Source: Clostridia bacterium
GTDB taxonomy: Bacteria; Bacillota; Clostridia; Oscillospirales; SIG627
DNA length: 41,330 nt
Assembly (NCBI GenBank): GCA_017507325.1
Contig: JAFWBD010000003.1
Span: forward strand, 1-41,330
Direction: 5' to 3'
The notes below the pieces were generated by a model that was given only the letters and a program-made list of their open reading frames with translations, ran no database searches and was not told where the DNA came from. Below, piece by piece: positions 31,423 through 39,101 of this stretch. Each line of letters opens with the position of its first letter. Positions within the stretch are counted from its first letter, which is position 1. Position numbers and translations under genes: made by a program.

Positions 31423-32145
31423 ATGTTGGAATTGAAGGATATTTCTTTTACCGTTGACGTGCCTGACGGACAAAAAGAAATTCTGAAAAACGTTAATCTT
31501 ACCATCGGAGACGGCTTTACAGCTTTGACCGGTCCCAACGGAGGCGGTAAATCCACTCTTGCCAAAATTATTGCCGGAATCTATACCCCCACAAGCGGCC
31601 GTATTCTGCTGGATGGGGTCGATATTACCGATATGTCCATTTCCGAGCGCGCCGCCGAGGGGATCAGCTTTGCTTTCCAGCAACCCGTTCGTTTTAAAGG
31701 AATTTGCGTAATGGATCTGGTCCGCTTTGCCTCAGGGAGAGACATCGGCGTTGGAGAGGCCTGCGATTATTTGTCCAAGGTTGGGCTTTGTGCCAGAGAA
31801 TACATCAACCGCGAGGTCAACGCTTCGCTTTCGGGCGGTGAATTGAAGCGAATTGAAATCGCTCAGATCATTGCCAGAAAAACAAAATTTTCCATTTTTG
31901 ACGAGCCGGAGGCCGGCATCGATCTGTGGAGCTTTCAGAATTTGATTCAGGTTTTCGAAAATATGCGCAAAACCGTCAACGGCTCCATTCTGATCATTTC
32001 CCATCAGGAAAGAATCTTGGACATTGCCGATCGCATTGCGGTGGTGGCCGACGGGAAAATTTCCGCCGAGGGAACCAAGGAGGAGATCCTGCCCGGTCTT
32101 CTGGGAAAGAGCTCCGTTTGCTCGGTTTTGACGGAAAGTATGTAA
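31423..32145 (+). CDS. sufC: SufC-like ABC ATPase of a minimal iron-sulfur assembly system
   Basis: This 240-residue soluble ABC ATPase has Walker A GPNGGGKST (37-45), a Q-loop in ISFAFQQPVRFKGI, the signature NASLSGGELKRIEIAQ (LSGGE about 135), Walker B SIFDEPEAGID and a switch His in LIISHQERIL. These are SufC-type features, including the FDEPEAGIDLWS ending. The next gene, 13 bases later, is a SufB/D-like scaffold. No sufS, sufU or sufD accompanies them. That matches the two-gene SufBC-only (SMS/MIS-like) systems of anaerobes. ATG 31423 is behind AAAAGGTGAT. An ordinary transport ATPase is unlikely without a permease. Confidence 0.87.
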   Translation: MLELKDISFTVDVPDGQKEILKNVNLTIGDGFTALTGPNGGGKSTLAKIIAGIYTPTSGRILLDGVDITDMSISERAAEGISFAFQQPVRFKGICVMDLVRFASGRDIGVGEACDYLSKVGLCAREYINREVNASLSGGELKRIEIAQIIARKTKFSIFDEPEAGIDLWSFQNLIQVFENMRKTVNGSILIISHQERILDIADRIAVVADGKISAEGTKEEILPGLLGKSSVCSVLTESM

Positions 32146-32158
32146 GGAGGGGATCGAA

Positions 32159-33076
32159 ATGGATCAATTGGAAAAGAATCTATTGAAGGAAATTGCCGAT
32201 CTGCACGATATCCCCGTGGGTGCTTATAACATTCGCACCAACGGTGAAAGTGCGGCAAGAAATTCCACTGCCAACATTCAGATCGTCTCCAAGGCTGAGA
32301 AAAACGGCATCGATATCATCATTCAGCCCGGCACCAAAAACGAATCGGTCCACATTCCCGTCATTCTCACTCAATCGGGTCTTGTGGAAACCGTTTACAA
32401 CGATTTCTATATCGGCGAGGATTGCGACGTTACCATCGTTGCGGGATGCGGAATTCATAACGGCGGCTGCAGTACCGCCGAGCACGACGGTATCCACGCT
32501 TTCCACGTTGGGAAAAACGCCGTGGTCCGCTACGTGGAGAAGCATTACGGTCAAGGGGTCGGCGAAGGCAAAAAGGTCATGAATCCCACCACGCTCGTTT
32601 TTCTTGAGGAGGGAGCCCATTTGGAAATGGAAACCACTCAGATTGGCGGTGTGGATTCCACGGAGCGCAAAACGGAGGCCACCGTTGGCGATAAAGCAAC
32701 CCTGATCATCAAGGAAAAGGTCCTAACCGAAGGAAAGCAGGTAGCCAAGTCCGATTTTACCGTTAATCTCAACGGAGTCAATTCCTCGGCCAACGTGATT
32801 TCCCGTTCCGTTGCCAAAGGGGATTCCTATCAAATCTTTCTGTCCCGTATGAACGGAAACAACGCGTGCAACGGCCATACCGAGTGTGATGCCATCATTA
32901 TGGATCACGGCAAGGTGGACGCCATCCCCGAGGTTTCCGCAAACGACATCAACGCCTCCTTGATTCATGAGGCGGCCATCGGTAAGATCGCGGGAGAACA
33001 GCTGATCAAGCTGATGACCCTCGGTCTGAGCGAGGAAGAGGCAGAGGCACAGATCGTTTCCGGCTTCTTAAAATAA
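32159..33076 (+). CDS. sufB: SufB/SufD-like scaffold protein of the minimal iron-sulfur system
   Basis: This 305-residue right-handed beta-helix protein of the SufBD family is shorter than canonical SufB (~470) because the N-terminal extension is missing. The core has GCGIHNGGCSTAEHDGIHAF, a cysteine- and histidine-bearing block (about 97-116), and the C-terminal family hallmark with SRMNGNNACNGHTECDAIIM, then a VSANDINASLIHEAAIGKI block and LGLSEEEAEAQIVSGFL. Candidate cluster ligands are the Cys residues in those blocks. It is translated from ATG 32159 behind AAGGAGGGGATCGAA, paired with sufC. SufB versus SufD cannot be settled by eye. Confidence 0.85.
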   Translation: MDQLEKNLLKEIADLHDIPVGAYNIRTNGESAARNSTANIQIVSKAEKNGIDIIIQPGTKNESVHIPVILTQSGLVETVYNDFYIGEDCDVTIVAGCGIHNGGCSTAEHDGIHAFHVGKNAVVRYVEKHYGQGVGEGKKVMNPTTLVFLEEGAHLEMETTQIGGVDSTERKTEATVGDKATLIIKEKVLTEGKQVAKSDFTVNLNGVNSSANVISRSVAKGDSYQIFLSRMNGNNACNGHTECDAIIMDHGKVDAIPEVSANDINASLIHEAAIGKIAGEQLIKLMTLGLSEEEAEAQIVSGFLK

Positions 33077-33086
33077 TCCGATTTTG

Positions 33087-33131
33087 AAAAGAAGGCACCT
33101 TGTACCGCTTGTGCGATGCAAGATGCCTTCT
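33087..33131 (-). terminator. Terminator between the suf pair and the helicase operon
   Basis: AGAAGGCACCTTG (33090-33102) pairs with CAAGATGCCTTCT (33119-33131) with a single mismatch. On the minus strand TTTT follows, so it best serves the helicase operon, but it sits between convergent genes and may stop both. Confidence 0.7.
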
Positions 33132-33138
33132 ATGTTGT

Positions 33139-35343
33139 TCAAGAAAATCTCTTGGGTAGATGCTCCCACAGTGCCTTCGGTGCCAAGCGGTTTTCGGCGT
33201 AGGCCGTTTGTACAAGGGAGAGCGGAAGCATCGGGTCAAATTTATCCATAGCGGGAAATTCACCGGGGGATATCAGGAAGCGGGGATCAACGGGAGGCCT
33301 TTGAGATAGCTCCGAAAGCGCCCGCGAGAGGCTCTTGGCGGAATAGCTGCCGGATTTTAAGGTGATACAGTAACAGCCGAGGCTTTGCAGATCAAACGCC
33401 GTTCCCCGATTCACCATTTCGGTTCGAATCAAACGGCGAAGGGTTTGAAACTCTTTGGTTCCGAGCCAAGGAAAGATCACAAAGGAATTTCCTCCCAAGC
33501 CGATCACGTTCCCATCCTTCATACGAACGCTTTTTGCCAATGCGCGGGCGTTTTCCAACCGCTTTGCCGCCGCGGGGAGCAAATAGGGAAAGCTTTCCTC
33601 CGATAGCAAAATCTCCCGCATTTTTTCGAGGATTTTGGTGTGGATCAAACCGGAATCGCCGGGCCAGGAAACCTTCATTTTTCCGCTGACCCGTTTGCAA
33701 AAGATCAAACGCTTGGAAAGCTCCACCTCCTCCACCTCCCAAACCTTGCCGGCCAAGGCAAAATGCTCGCCAACGGGCGGGGCGGTGGCGATGGTTCCGA
33801 TCTCCTCCGAGCCACAGCGCACGGTGAAATCTTCGCTGTCCTTAAACACCGCGTAGAATTTAAAGTGCCCCGTGAGCCTTTCTCCCTTGAGACCCACCAT
33901 CAATTCATTGTCCTCGGTTCTTTGAAGGTAGTCCTCTTTTAACATATGGATCAGAAGCTCGCGAAATTCCTCCTTCGTCACCGCTTCAAAGGGGGCAAGG
34001 GAGAGAACGGCCTTGGCCAGGTCGGCGGGGGAGAGGCTTCCGTGCACCGAAAGAACCGACAGAACCTGATGAAAGAGCAGGCTGAAAGGCTTTTTTTTCA
34101 GCTCCGCAGGCTCGATCCAACGCTCTTTTCGATACAGCTCCACAATGGCGATCCCCTGCAAGAGCTGCCAAGGAATGATCTGATGTAAAAGGGCGCCGGG
34201 CAGGGGCTCCTCCTCACGGAAGACCATGAGCATTTCCGGAGGCTGCCCCCGTCTTCCGCTTCTGCCGAGGCGCTGTAAAAATCCGGAAACGGAGGTGGGC
34301 GCCTCACAGTTGATGATCCGACGGAGCTTGCCGATATCGATCCCCAATTCCAGCGTTACGGTGGCGCAAACCGTCACGCTTTTGTCTCCTTCCTTGAGAA
34401 GCTGCTCGGTCTCCTCGCGAATGGAGGCGGATAAATTTCCGTGATGGATCAGAAACCGATCCTCTTCCTTCTTCTTTTCGGCGATCTGTCTCATAGAAGC
34501 GCAGATGTCCTCGGTCTCCTCACGGGAATTGGAGAAGATCACACATCGATCGGATTTTGTGGCGCGGTAAATGAAGCCCTCGGCGGGATCAAAGTGCTCG
34601 GGATCACTTCCCTCGTGGGTGAAAAAGTGCTCCAGTCCCAATTTCCAAAAAATTTCTTCCTTGGAACGGCAAACGATATCCGTTTTTCGGTCGCTCCCGC
34701 GGGAAAGCCATTCCGCCGCAATGCTCGGATCACCGAGCGTTGCCGAAAGGGCAATGCGCCTCGGTTGATAGGAGATCATATGGGCGATCCTCTGCAATTG
34801 ACAGAGGATCTGATTGCCGCGATCCGATCCCATCAGAGCGTGCACCTCGTCGATGATGACAAATTTTAAATTCCCGAAGAGAAAGGGGAGATCGGCGTGC
34901 CGACGAATCAGCATACTCTCCAAGGATTCCGGTGTGATCTGTAAAATGCCGGATGGGTTCTTCAGAAAGGAGTTTTTTTGGCTTTGATTTACGTCTCCGT
35001 GCCAACGGTGAACGGGCATTCCGCTTTCCGAAAGAAGCTCCTCTGTTCGGGAATACTGATCGTTGATCAAAGACTTGAGGGGAGAAATGTACAGAACCTG
35101 AAAATTCTCGCAGGATTCCCGCTCCATCAAAGAAAGCACGGGGAAAAGAGCCGCTTCGGTTTTGCCCGATGCGGTTTCCGATGAGATCAGAAGGTTGTTT
35201 TGCGTTTCAAAAACGGTGATTGCGCTGTCAATTTGAATATCCCGCAGGCTTTCCCATCCGTTTTTATAAATAAAACCCCGTATGAAGGGAGAAAAGGATG
35301 AAAAAACGCGGTCGGCCTTGGCCTTGTAAGAGCGCTCTGCCAT
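33139..35343 (-). CDS. Lhr/BrxHI-like superfamily 2 DEAD/DEAH helicase
   Basis: This 734-residue SF2 helicase has motif I SETASGKTEAAL (Walker A 57-62), motif II DEVH (165-168), motif III SAT (200-202), motif V TLELGIDIG (about 330-338) and motif VI QRLGRSGRRG (357-366). The DEVH box and the long C-terminal half (370-734) resemble the Lhr/BrxHI group of BREX-associated helicases rather than RecQ or RecG. The ATG at 35343 shares its A with the stop of the upstream ATPase gene (TGATG). It is the third gene of the TerB-ATPase-helicase operon. Probable role: ATP-driven DNA or RNA remodelling in that complex (inference). Confidence 0.9.
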   Translation of the reverse strand: MAERSYKAKADRVFSSFSPFIRGFIYKNGWESLRDIQIDSAITVFETQNNLLISSETASGKTEAALFPVLSLMERESCENFQVLYISPLKSLINDQYSRTEELLSESGMPVHRWHGDVNQSQKNSFLKNPSGILQITPESLESMLIRRHADLPFLFGNLKFVIIDEVHALMGSDRGNQILCQLQRIAHMISYQPRRIALSATLGDPSIAAEWLSRGSDRKTDIVCRSKEEIFWKLGLEHFFTHEGSDPEHFDPAEGFIYRATKSDRCVIFSNSREETEDICASMRQIAEKKKEEDRFLIHHGNLSASIREETEQLLKEGDKSVTVCATVTLELGIDIGKLRRIINCEAPTSVSGFLQRLGRSGRRGQPPEMLMVFREEEPLPGALLHQIIPWQLLQGIAIVELYRKERWIEPAELKKKPFSLLFHQVLSVLSVHGSLSPADLAKAVLSLAPFEAVTKEEFRELLIHMLKEDYLQRTEDNELMVGLKGERLTGHFKFYAVFKDSEDFTVRCGSEEIGTIATAPPVGEHFALAGKVWEVEEVELSKRLIFCKRVSGKMKVSWPGDSGLIHTKILEKMREILLSEESFPYLLPAAAKRLENARALAKSVRMKDGNVIGLGGNSFVIFPWLGTKEFQTLRRLIRTEMVNRGTAFDLQSLGCYCITLKSGSYSAKSLSRALSELSQRPPVDPRFLISPGEFPAMDKFDPMLPLSLVQTAYAENRLAPKALWEHLPKRFS

Positions 35344-36671
35344 CAGAACTCAAGGAATCGGAAGAGATCGTCTTCCTCCTTCTCCTTTTCGGCAACCGTC
35401 TTCAGCGGCTCCTTTGGCAGGAGGGAGAGAAATTCAACCTCGGGGTTTGAGACCAAAACGTCCAGAATGTTCAGAAAATCACGGGTGATTTCGCGGGGGG
35501 TGATCATTTCATCGGCCCCGATCTTGTCAAAAACACAGTGAAGAAAGCGGAGAATCTCTTCGTCCGAAATGTCCTTTTGATAACGGTAATAGGCGCGGTG
35601 TAATGCCAGAAGGCGCTTGCACAGAGCAAAGATTTCGTTGTCGGTCAGACGCTGTAAATACACCAGCGGAGAGAGCAGATTGCTTTTTCCCTCTGCTTGA
35701 AAGCGACCGGGGATCAAGCGGCTCTTTAAGGCCTCGTAGCTGTAAAGCCCGCGGCGGTTATCCTCCACCATTTGCGGGGTGGCGCCGAGAAAAATTCCGA
35801 GTCCCTCGGCCTTGCCCTGCATGGTGTCGTTGAACATAGCGAGAATTTTTTCGTAATTGTTTTCTCTGGAAATGCGGTTGGGGATCTTGTAAAGATTGAC
35901 GCATTCGTCAAAAAAGACCGCAAAGCCGCTGTAACCGATCTTGCGGAAGAAGAGGGCGTACAGCTTTAAAAAATCGTACCAATTCAAGTCGGAAATATAG
36001 GAATTCAAATGCAAAAGCGATGCCTTGGCCTGAACCTTTCCGTTGAATTCGCCGCGAAGCCAGCGGAGAGCATCCTCCATCAATTCGTCGTTCCCGTCCT
36101 TGTAGCCCAGATAGTAGAAATGAAGTGCCTTTGCAAAATCGAATCCGTTTACGTAACCGTGCAGATCGTTGCAAACAAGATAGATCTCTCTTTGAACAAA
36201 GGCCTTGAGCTCTTCGCTGTCGGGAGAAAGCCCCTCCTCGGTCATTCCCTTGGTTTGGAGAGAATAAAACCAAGCCGAGAGGATCGCGGGCAAAGCATTT
36301 CCATCGGGCATAGCCTTGCAGGAAAGATTTTTCATCAATTCGAGGAAGGTGGCAATCCCTTGTCCGCCCGTTCCGTGAAAGCGGCGCTCGGGGGTCAGAT
36401 CGGAATCGGCCGTTACAAAATTGCGCTCGTGGGCCATATTGCGGGTCAGCCCCAGCAAAAAGCTCTTACCGCTTCCGTATTTTCCAACCAAAAATCGAAA
36501 TGCGCCCATTCCCAAAGAAACGTTTTCAAGGTCTCGCATCAAAGCGGCGCTTTCCTTTTCTCTGCCGATGGCAATGTATTCCAACCCTTGGCGCGGGACG
36601 ACGCCTGCAGCGGCGGAATTCAGCAAAACGCCCAAAATTCTCTTGGGAATTCTTACGTCAAGTTGTTCCAT
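35343..36671 (-). CDS. BrxD-type P-loop ATPase (DUF2791, BREX system ATP-binding)
   Basis: This 442-residue AAA+/ORC-like ATPase of the DUF2791/BrxD family has an N-terminal RIPKRILGVLLNSAAAGVVP block, which is typical of the family. Walker A GKYGSGKS is at 63-70 and Walker B GFAVFFDEC with Asp-Glu at 255-256. A GATPQMVED-like sensor region follows near 300. BrxD proteins occur with BrxHI helicases in BREX type 2 loci; here the partner upstream is a TerB-domain protein instead of PglW/X/Y/Z. Start ATG 36671 follows GGAAGGAG and overlaps the upstream gene by 14 bases. A longer frame from 36785 lies inside that gene. Likely a DNA-loading or switch ATPase (inference). Confidence 0.87.
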   Translation of the reverse strand: MEQLDVRIPKRILGVLLNSAAAGVVPRQGLEYIAIGREKESAALMRDLENVSLGMGAFRFLVGKYGSGKSFLLGLTRNMAHERNFVTADSDLTPERRFHGTGGQGIATFLELMKNLSCKAMPDGNALPAILSAWFYSLQTKGMTEEGLSPDSEELKAFVQREIYLVCNDLHGYVNGFDFAKALHFYYLGYKDGNDELMEDALRWLRGEFNGKVQAKASLLHLNSYISDLNWYDFLKLYALFFRKIGYSGFAVFFDECVNLYKIPNRISRENNYEKILAMFNDTMQGKAEGLGIFLGATPQMVEDNRRGLYSYEALKSRLIPGRFQAEGKSNLLSPLVYLQRLTDNEIFALCKRLLALHRAYYRYQKDISDEEILRFLHCVFDKIGADEMITPREITRDFLNILDVLVSNPEVEFLSLLPKEPLKTVAEKEKEEDDLFRFLEF

Positions 36672-38277
36672 ACTGTTCTCCTTCCAAAGCAGGAAATACG
36701 GATCGGAGAGATTCCGTATAATCCGAATAAATATTGCCGTAGGCATCAAACACCGTGTCATCCGTGCATTCCAAGGCCTTGGCATTGCAGGACGAGATCA
36801 AGGCGTCGAAAAAATGGCCGTTTGCCGAAGCAAAGCGCCGTGCGGCCTCGCAACCTTCATTGACCGCAACTCGCAAAAAGCGGTCTTCGGTCTCGGTAAG
36901 GGTTGCCGCCAGCTCCCAAAAGGCGTCCTCACCGCCGCAGGCAGTCTTTTTTTCCAAGCTGTTTAATTCCGATTTCAAGGAATCAAGGATCTCGGAATCG
37001 GAATTTTCTCCGATAACCACGCTTTCCTCATCGCTGTTTTCATAGTCGGCGGTCAGGCTTCTGGTCAGCTCCCAGGAATCACGCTCAATCTGAGCCGCAT
37101 CGTCAAAATCCACTCGAAATTCCCGAATCGGCATCTCCTCTTTTTCGATGACAGGAGAATCCCCCCGAAGGGGAGCTTCCTCTGACGGGGCAAGATATTC
37201 AAACCCGGCCAAAATCCCATCCAGAAACGTGCGATGCTCGGTGCTGATATGAATGCGGGAGAGGCAATTTTTCATTTTCAGAATTCGTTTGATGCTGTTT
37301 TCCAAATAGCGGATCAGCTCGTCCGTGCGGGTGCGAATGTTTTCATCGTGCAGAAAGGGGTAATAGCACAAAAGAAGCGTGACAGAGGGAATTTCCTCCT
37401 GCGGCAGAGATAAAAAGAGCCTCCGCACCGTTTTGACCTGAGAGGGAATCTGAATGCGAAACAAAACACGGTTCAGCTCCGGACGGGAAAACAGACCGTT
37501 TTTCAAAGCGCTCTCCACCGCCTCCTCCGTGGCGTGAGCAAAGCGGGAATGGAAGCGGTAGGCCTTTCCCTTTCGAAAGCTCTCGGCCGTTAAATAACGC
37601 AAAATGCACTCTCCCTCCTGGGGAGAAAGCTTGTGATCACGGTCAAAGAGACAGTCAAAAATAAAGGTCTCCATCAAAAAGCTTCGGATCCGCATATCGG
37701 GCAGAGTCAGAAGGGAAGAAAGAGCGCTGTAATTCGGTTCGCTGCGGCAAAGCAGACAAAAATCCGAAAGAGTATCGGAAAACAGTTTATCTGCCAAGGG
37801 AAATTCTTTTCTGCAATTTCGCCACAAACGGAAAAAGGAATCGTCAAGCAGCTTTCTTGGCAGATCCAGACGCACACGTCGGCAAAGATAAAGTTGAATG
37901 TACGGAAAATATGTGGGGACGAAAATTCCCTCGTCGGTTTTTTGAGCAAAGTAAAAGAAGTATTCCTTCTGCTCCTTGGTCAATGCGGAAAAAGAGGTGA
38001 GAAACCCGCTGCAGGGAATGGGGGAAGAAAAAATGCGGCAGGAGGGAAGAGGAGATTGAAATAACGGGCCATCCTGCGGAAATTTGATTTCGCTGAGGCG
38101 ATAGTGGTGGATCACACGAGATCTTTTCGGAACAATTCGATCCCCGAAGCCGATTTTTTCTTCGCACGGATCCAAATCGGAAATCCTAACACCGTCGAAG
38201 GAGTTTTTCTTTTCGGCAGAAACAGACCGAATCGATGGCAAAAGACGATCCACAGACCAAAATTGATCCCGATCCAA
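36658..38277 (-). CDS. TerB-N/TerB-C domain protein, first gene of putative DNA-processing/defence operon
   Basis: This 539-residue protein has a TerB-N-like domain at roughly residues 90-200 (KEQKEYFFYFAQ, then FPYIQLYLCRRV and LFSDTLSDFCLLC) and a TerB-C-like domain at about 450-512 (AFWELAATLTETEDRFLRV, then ASANGHFFDALISSCNAKAL). A basic/helical middle and an acidic stretch (about 400-430) lie between. TerB-N/TerB-C proteins were grouped by comparative genomics (Anantharaman, Iyer and Aravind) with ATPase and helicase genes in Ter-linked DNA-processing systems. The start is TTG 38277, eight bases behind an ideal AAGGAGG. The in-frame ATG at 38325 is rejected because it overlaps the promoter's -10 box. 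Biochemical activity unknown. Confidence 0.75.
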   Translation of the reverse strand: MDRDQFWSVDRLLPSIRSVSAEKKNSFDGVRISDLDPCEEKIGFGDRIVPKRSRVIHHYRLSEIKFPQDGPLFQSPLPSCRIFSSPIPCSGFLTSFSALTKEQKEYFFYFAQKTDEGIFVPTYFPYIQLYLCRRVRLDLPRKLLDDSFFRLWRNCRKEFPLADKLFSDTLSDFCLLCRSEPNYSALSSLLTLPDMRIRSFLMETFIFDCLFDRDHKLSPQEGECILRYLTAESFRKGKAYRFHSRFAHATEEAVESALKNGLFSRPELNRVLFRIQIPSQVKTVRRLFLSLPQEEIPSVTLLLCYYPFLHDENIRTRTDELIRYLENSIKRILKMKNCLSRIHISTEHRTFLDGILAGFEYLAPSEEAPLRGDSPVIEKEEMPIREFRVDFDDAAQIERDSWELTRSLTADYENSDEESVVIGENSDSEILDSLKSELNSLEKKTACGGEDAFWELAATLTETEDRFLRVAVNEGCEAARRFASANGHFFDALISSCNAKALECTDDTVFDAYGNIYSDYTESLRSVFPALEGEQYGTT

Positions 38278-38323
38278 TTTCACTACCTCCTTCTGCGGAA
38301 ATTCGCCATTCGGCTCAATATCC

Positions 38324-38353
38324 ATTATACCACAGAGGCCGTCCCATTTTCAA
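38324..38353 (-). promoter_or_regulatory. SigA-type promoter of the TerB-ATPase-helicase operon
   Basis: On the minus strand TTGAAA (38353-38348), 18 bases, TATAAT (38329-38324). Transcription would start near 38317, about 40 bases before the TTG start. This supports the shorter start chosen for the first gene. Confidence 0.75.
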
Positions 38354-38411
38354 CAAAAAAGTAATTTTTATAAAATGTTTTCCGACCTTTTTGATTTTTC
38401 GAAAAAATCTC

Positions 38412-38440
38412 TTGACAAAATCCTTTTTCTGTGTTAAGAT
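38412..38440 (+). promoter_or_regulatory. SigA-type promoter of the tRNA-Thr/tRNA-Tyr unit
   Basis: TTGACA (38412-38417), 17 bases, TAAGAT (38435-38440), about 20 bases before tRNA-Thr. Confidence 0.8.
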
Positions 38441-38462
38441 ATCACTCGCGCTGGTGAGTTAC

Positions 38463-38538
38463 GCTGGTGTAGCTCAATTGGCAGAGCAGCTGATTTGTAA
38501 TCAGCAGGTTGGGGGTTCAAGTCCCTTCACCAGCTCCA
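38463..38538 (+). tRNA. tRNA-Thr (anticodon TGT)
   Basis: This cloverleaf has a 7-bp acceptor stem GCTGGTG/CACCAGC (38463-38469 with 38528-38534) and an anticodon stem GCTGA/TCAGC with loop TTTGTAA. The anticodon is TGT at 38496-38498, the T-arm contains GTTCAAGTC, and CCA is encoded at 38536-38538. It reads ACA and related threonine codons. Confidence 0.96.
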
Positions 38539-38562
38539 AGCGTTGATTTCTTAATTAAATAT

Positions 38563-38647
38563 GGGGGAATTCCCGAGCGGCCAAAGGGGGCAGACTGTAA
38601 ATCTGTTGTCACTGACTTCGGTGGTCCGAATCCACCTTCCCCCACCA
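38563..38647 (+). tRNA. tRNA-Tyr (anticodon GTA)
   Basis: This class II tRNA has a long variable arm. The acceptor stem is GGGGGAA/TTCCCCC (38563-38569 with 38637-38643) and the anticodon loop CTGTAAA with GTA at 38597-38599. Discriminator A and an encoded CCA lie at 38645-38647. It follows tRNA-Thr by 24 bases on the same transcript. AT-rich accessory DNA begins right after it. Confidence 0.96.
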
Positions 38648-38730
38648 GAAAAAAGCACTTGCGCAAAGGCAGGTTGTCATAAGGATATATTGAATGTCCA
38701 ATGCAAACAGCCGATTGATGAGTGCAAAGG

Positions 38731-38773
38731 AATACGGCAGTATAGCATACAGCTATACTGCCGTATTCTTTTT
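38731..38773 (+). terminator. Perfect hairpin terminator after the tRNA pair
   Basis: AATACGGCAGTATAGC (38731-38746) pairs perfectly over 16 bp with 38752-38767 around a 5-base loop, followed by CTTTTT. The stem sequence ATACGGCAGTA recurs at 38828-38838. Confidence 0.85.
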
Positions 38774-38839
38774 ATACCTATGAGAACAAAAACTCTTATC
38801 ACCTTTTACAATACACAATCATACAATATACGGCAGTAC

Positions 38840-38868
38840 TTTACAATTTGCAATAATTGTGTTATAAT
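38840..38868 (+). promoter_or_regulatory. SigA-type promoter of the HTH/TIR-like/nuclease operon with internal inverted repeat
   Basis: TTTACA (38840-38845), 17 bases, TATAAT (38863-38868). ACAATT (38843-38848) and AATTGT (38855-38860) form a perfect inverted repeat with a 6-base gap lying between the two boxes. This is a likely operator, plausibly for the small HTH protein encoded first. Confidence 0.75.
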
Positions 38869-38909
38869 ATAAACATCACAAAATCGTTATCGGAAAAAGA
38901 GGTTTTGAT

Positions 38910-39101
38910 ATGATAGAGATTGAAGATCGTTACTACTCTATGCCGGAGATATGTAAGTACCTTGGAATTAGCAGAGACACCGCATTGCGTTGGATAGCAA
39001 CAAAAAATATGCCTGCCCATAAGATCGGGAGGGATTGGAAATTCAAAATTTCAGAAATTGACAAGTGGGTCAATAGTGGAAATGCGGAGGAAAACAAATG
39101 A
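38910..39101 (+). CDS. Excisionase-family small HTH DNA-binding protein
   Basis: This 63-residue protein is a single MerR/Xis-like winged HTH (HTH_17 type). YYSMPEICKYLGISRDTALR (residues 8-27) gives the first helices, WIATKNMPAHKIGRDWKF the wing and KISEIDKWV the last helix. Such proteins act as excisionases of mobile elements or as small repressors at the head of defence and restriction operons. Here its stop overlaps the next start (ATGA), so it is translationally coupled to the TIR-like gene and most simply is the operon's own regulator. AAAAAGAGG precedes ATG 38910. AT-rich compared with the chromosome to its left. Confidence 0.85.
   Translation: MIEIEDRYYSMPEICKYLGISRDTALRWIATKNMPAHKIGRDWKFKISEIDKWVNSGNAEENK

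Noticed and set aside
38278..38325. ATG start for the TerB-domain gene at 38325
   Set aside because: That ATG forms part of the promoter -10 box; the TTG at 38277 has an ideal AAGGAGG at the right distance.
38235..38872. Two ~100-codon plus-strand frames across the tRNA genes
   Set aside because: They run through complete tRNA-Thr and tRNA-Tyr cloverleaves, so they are not protein-coding.
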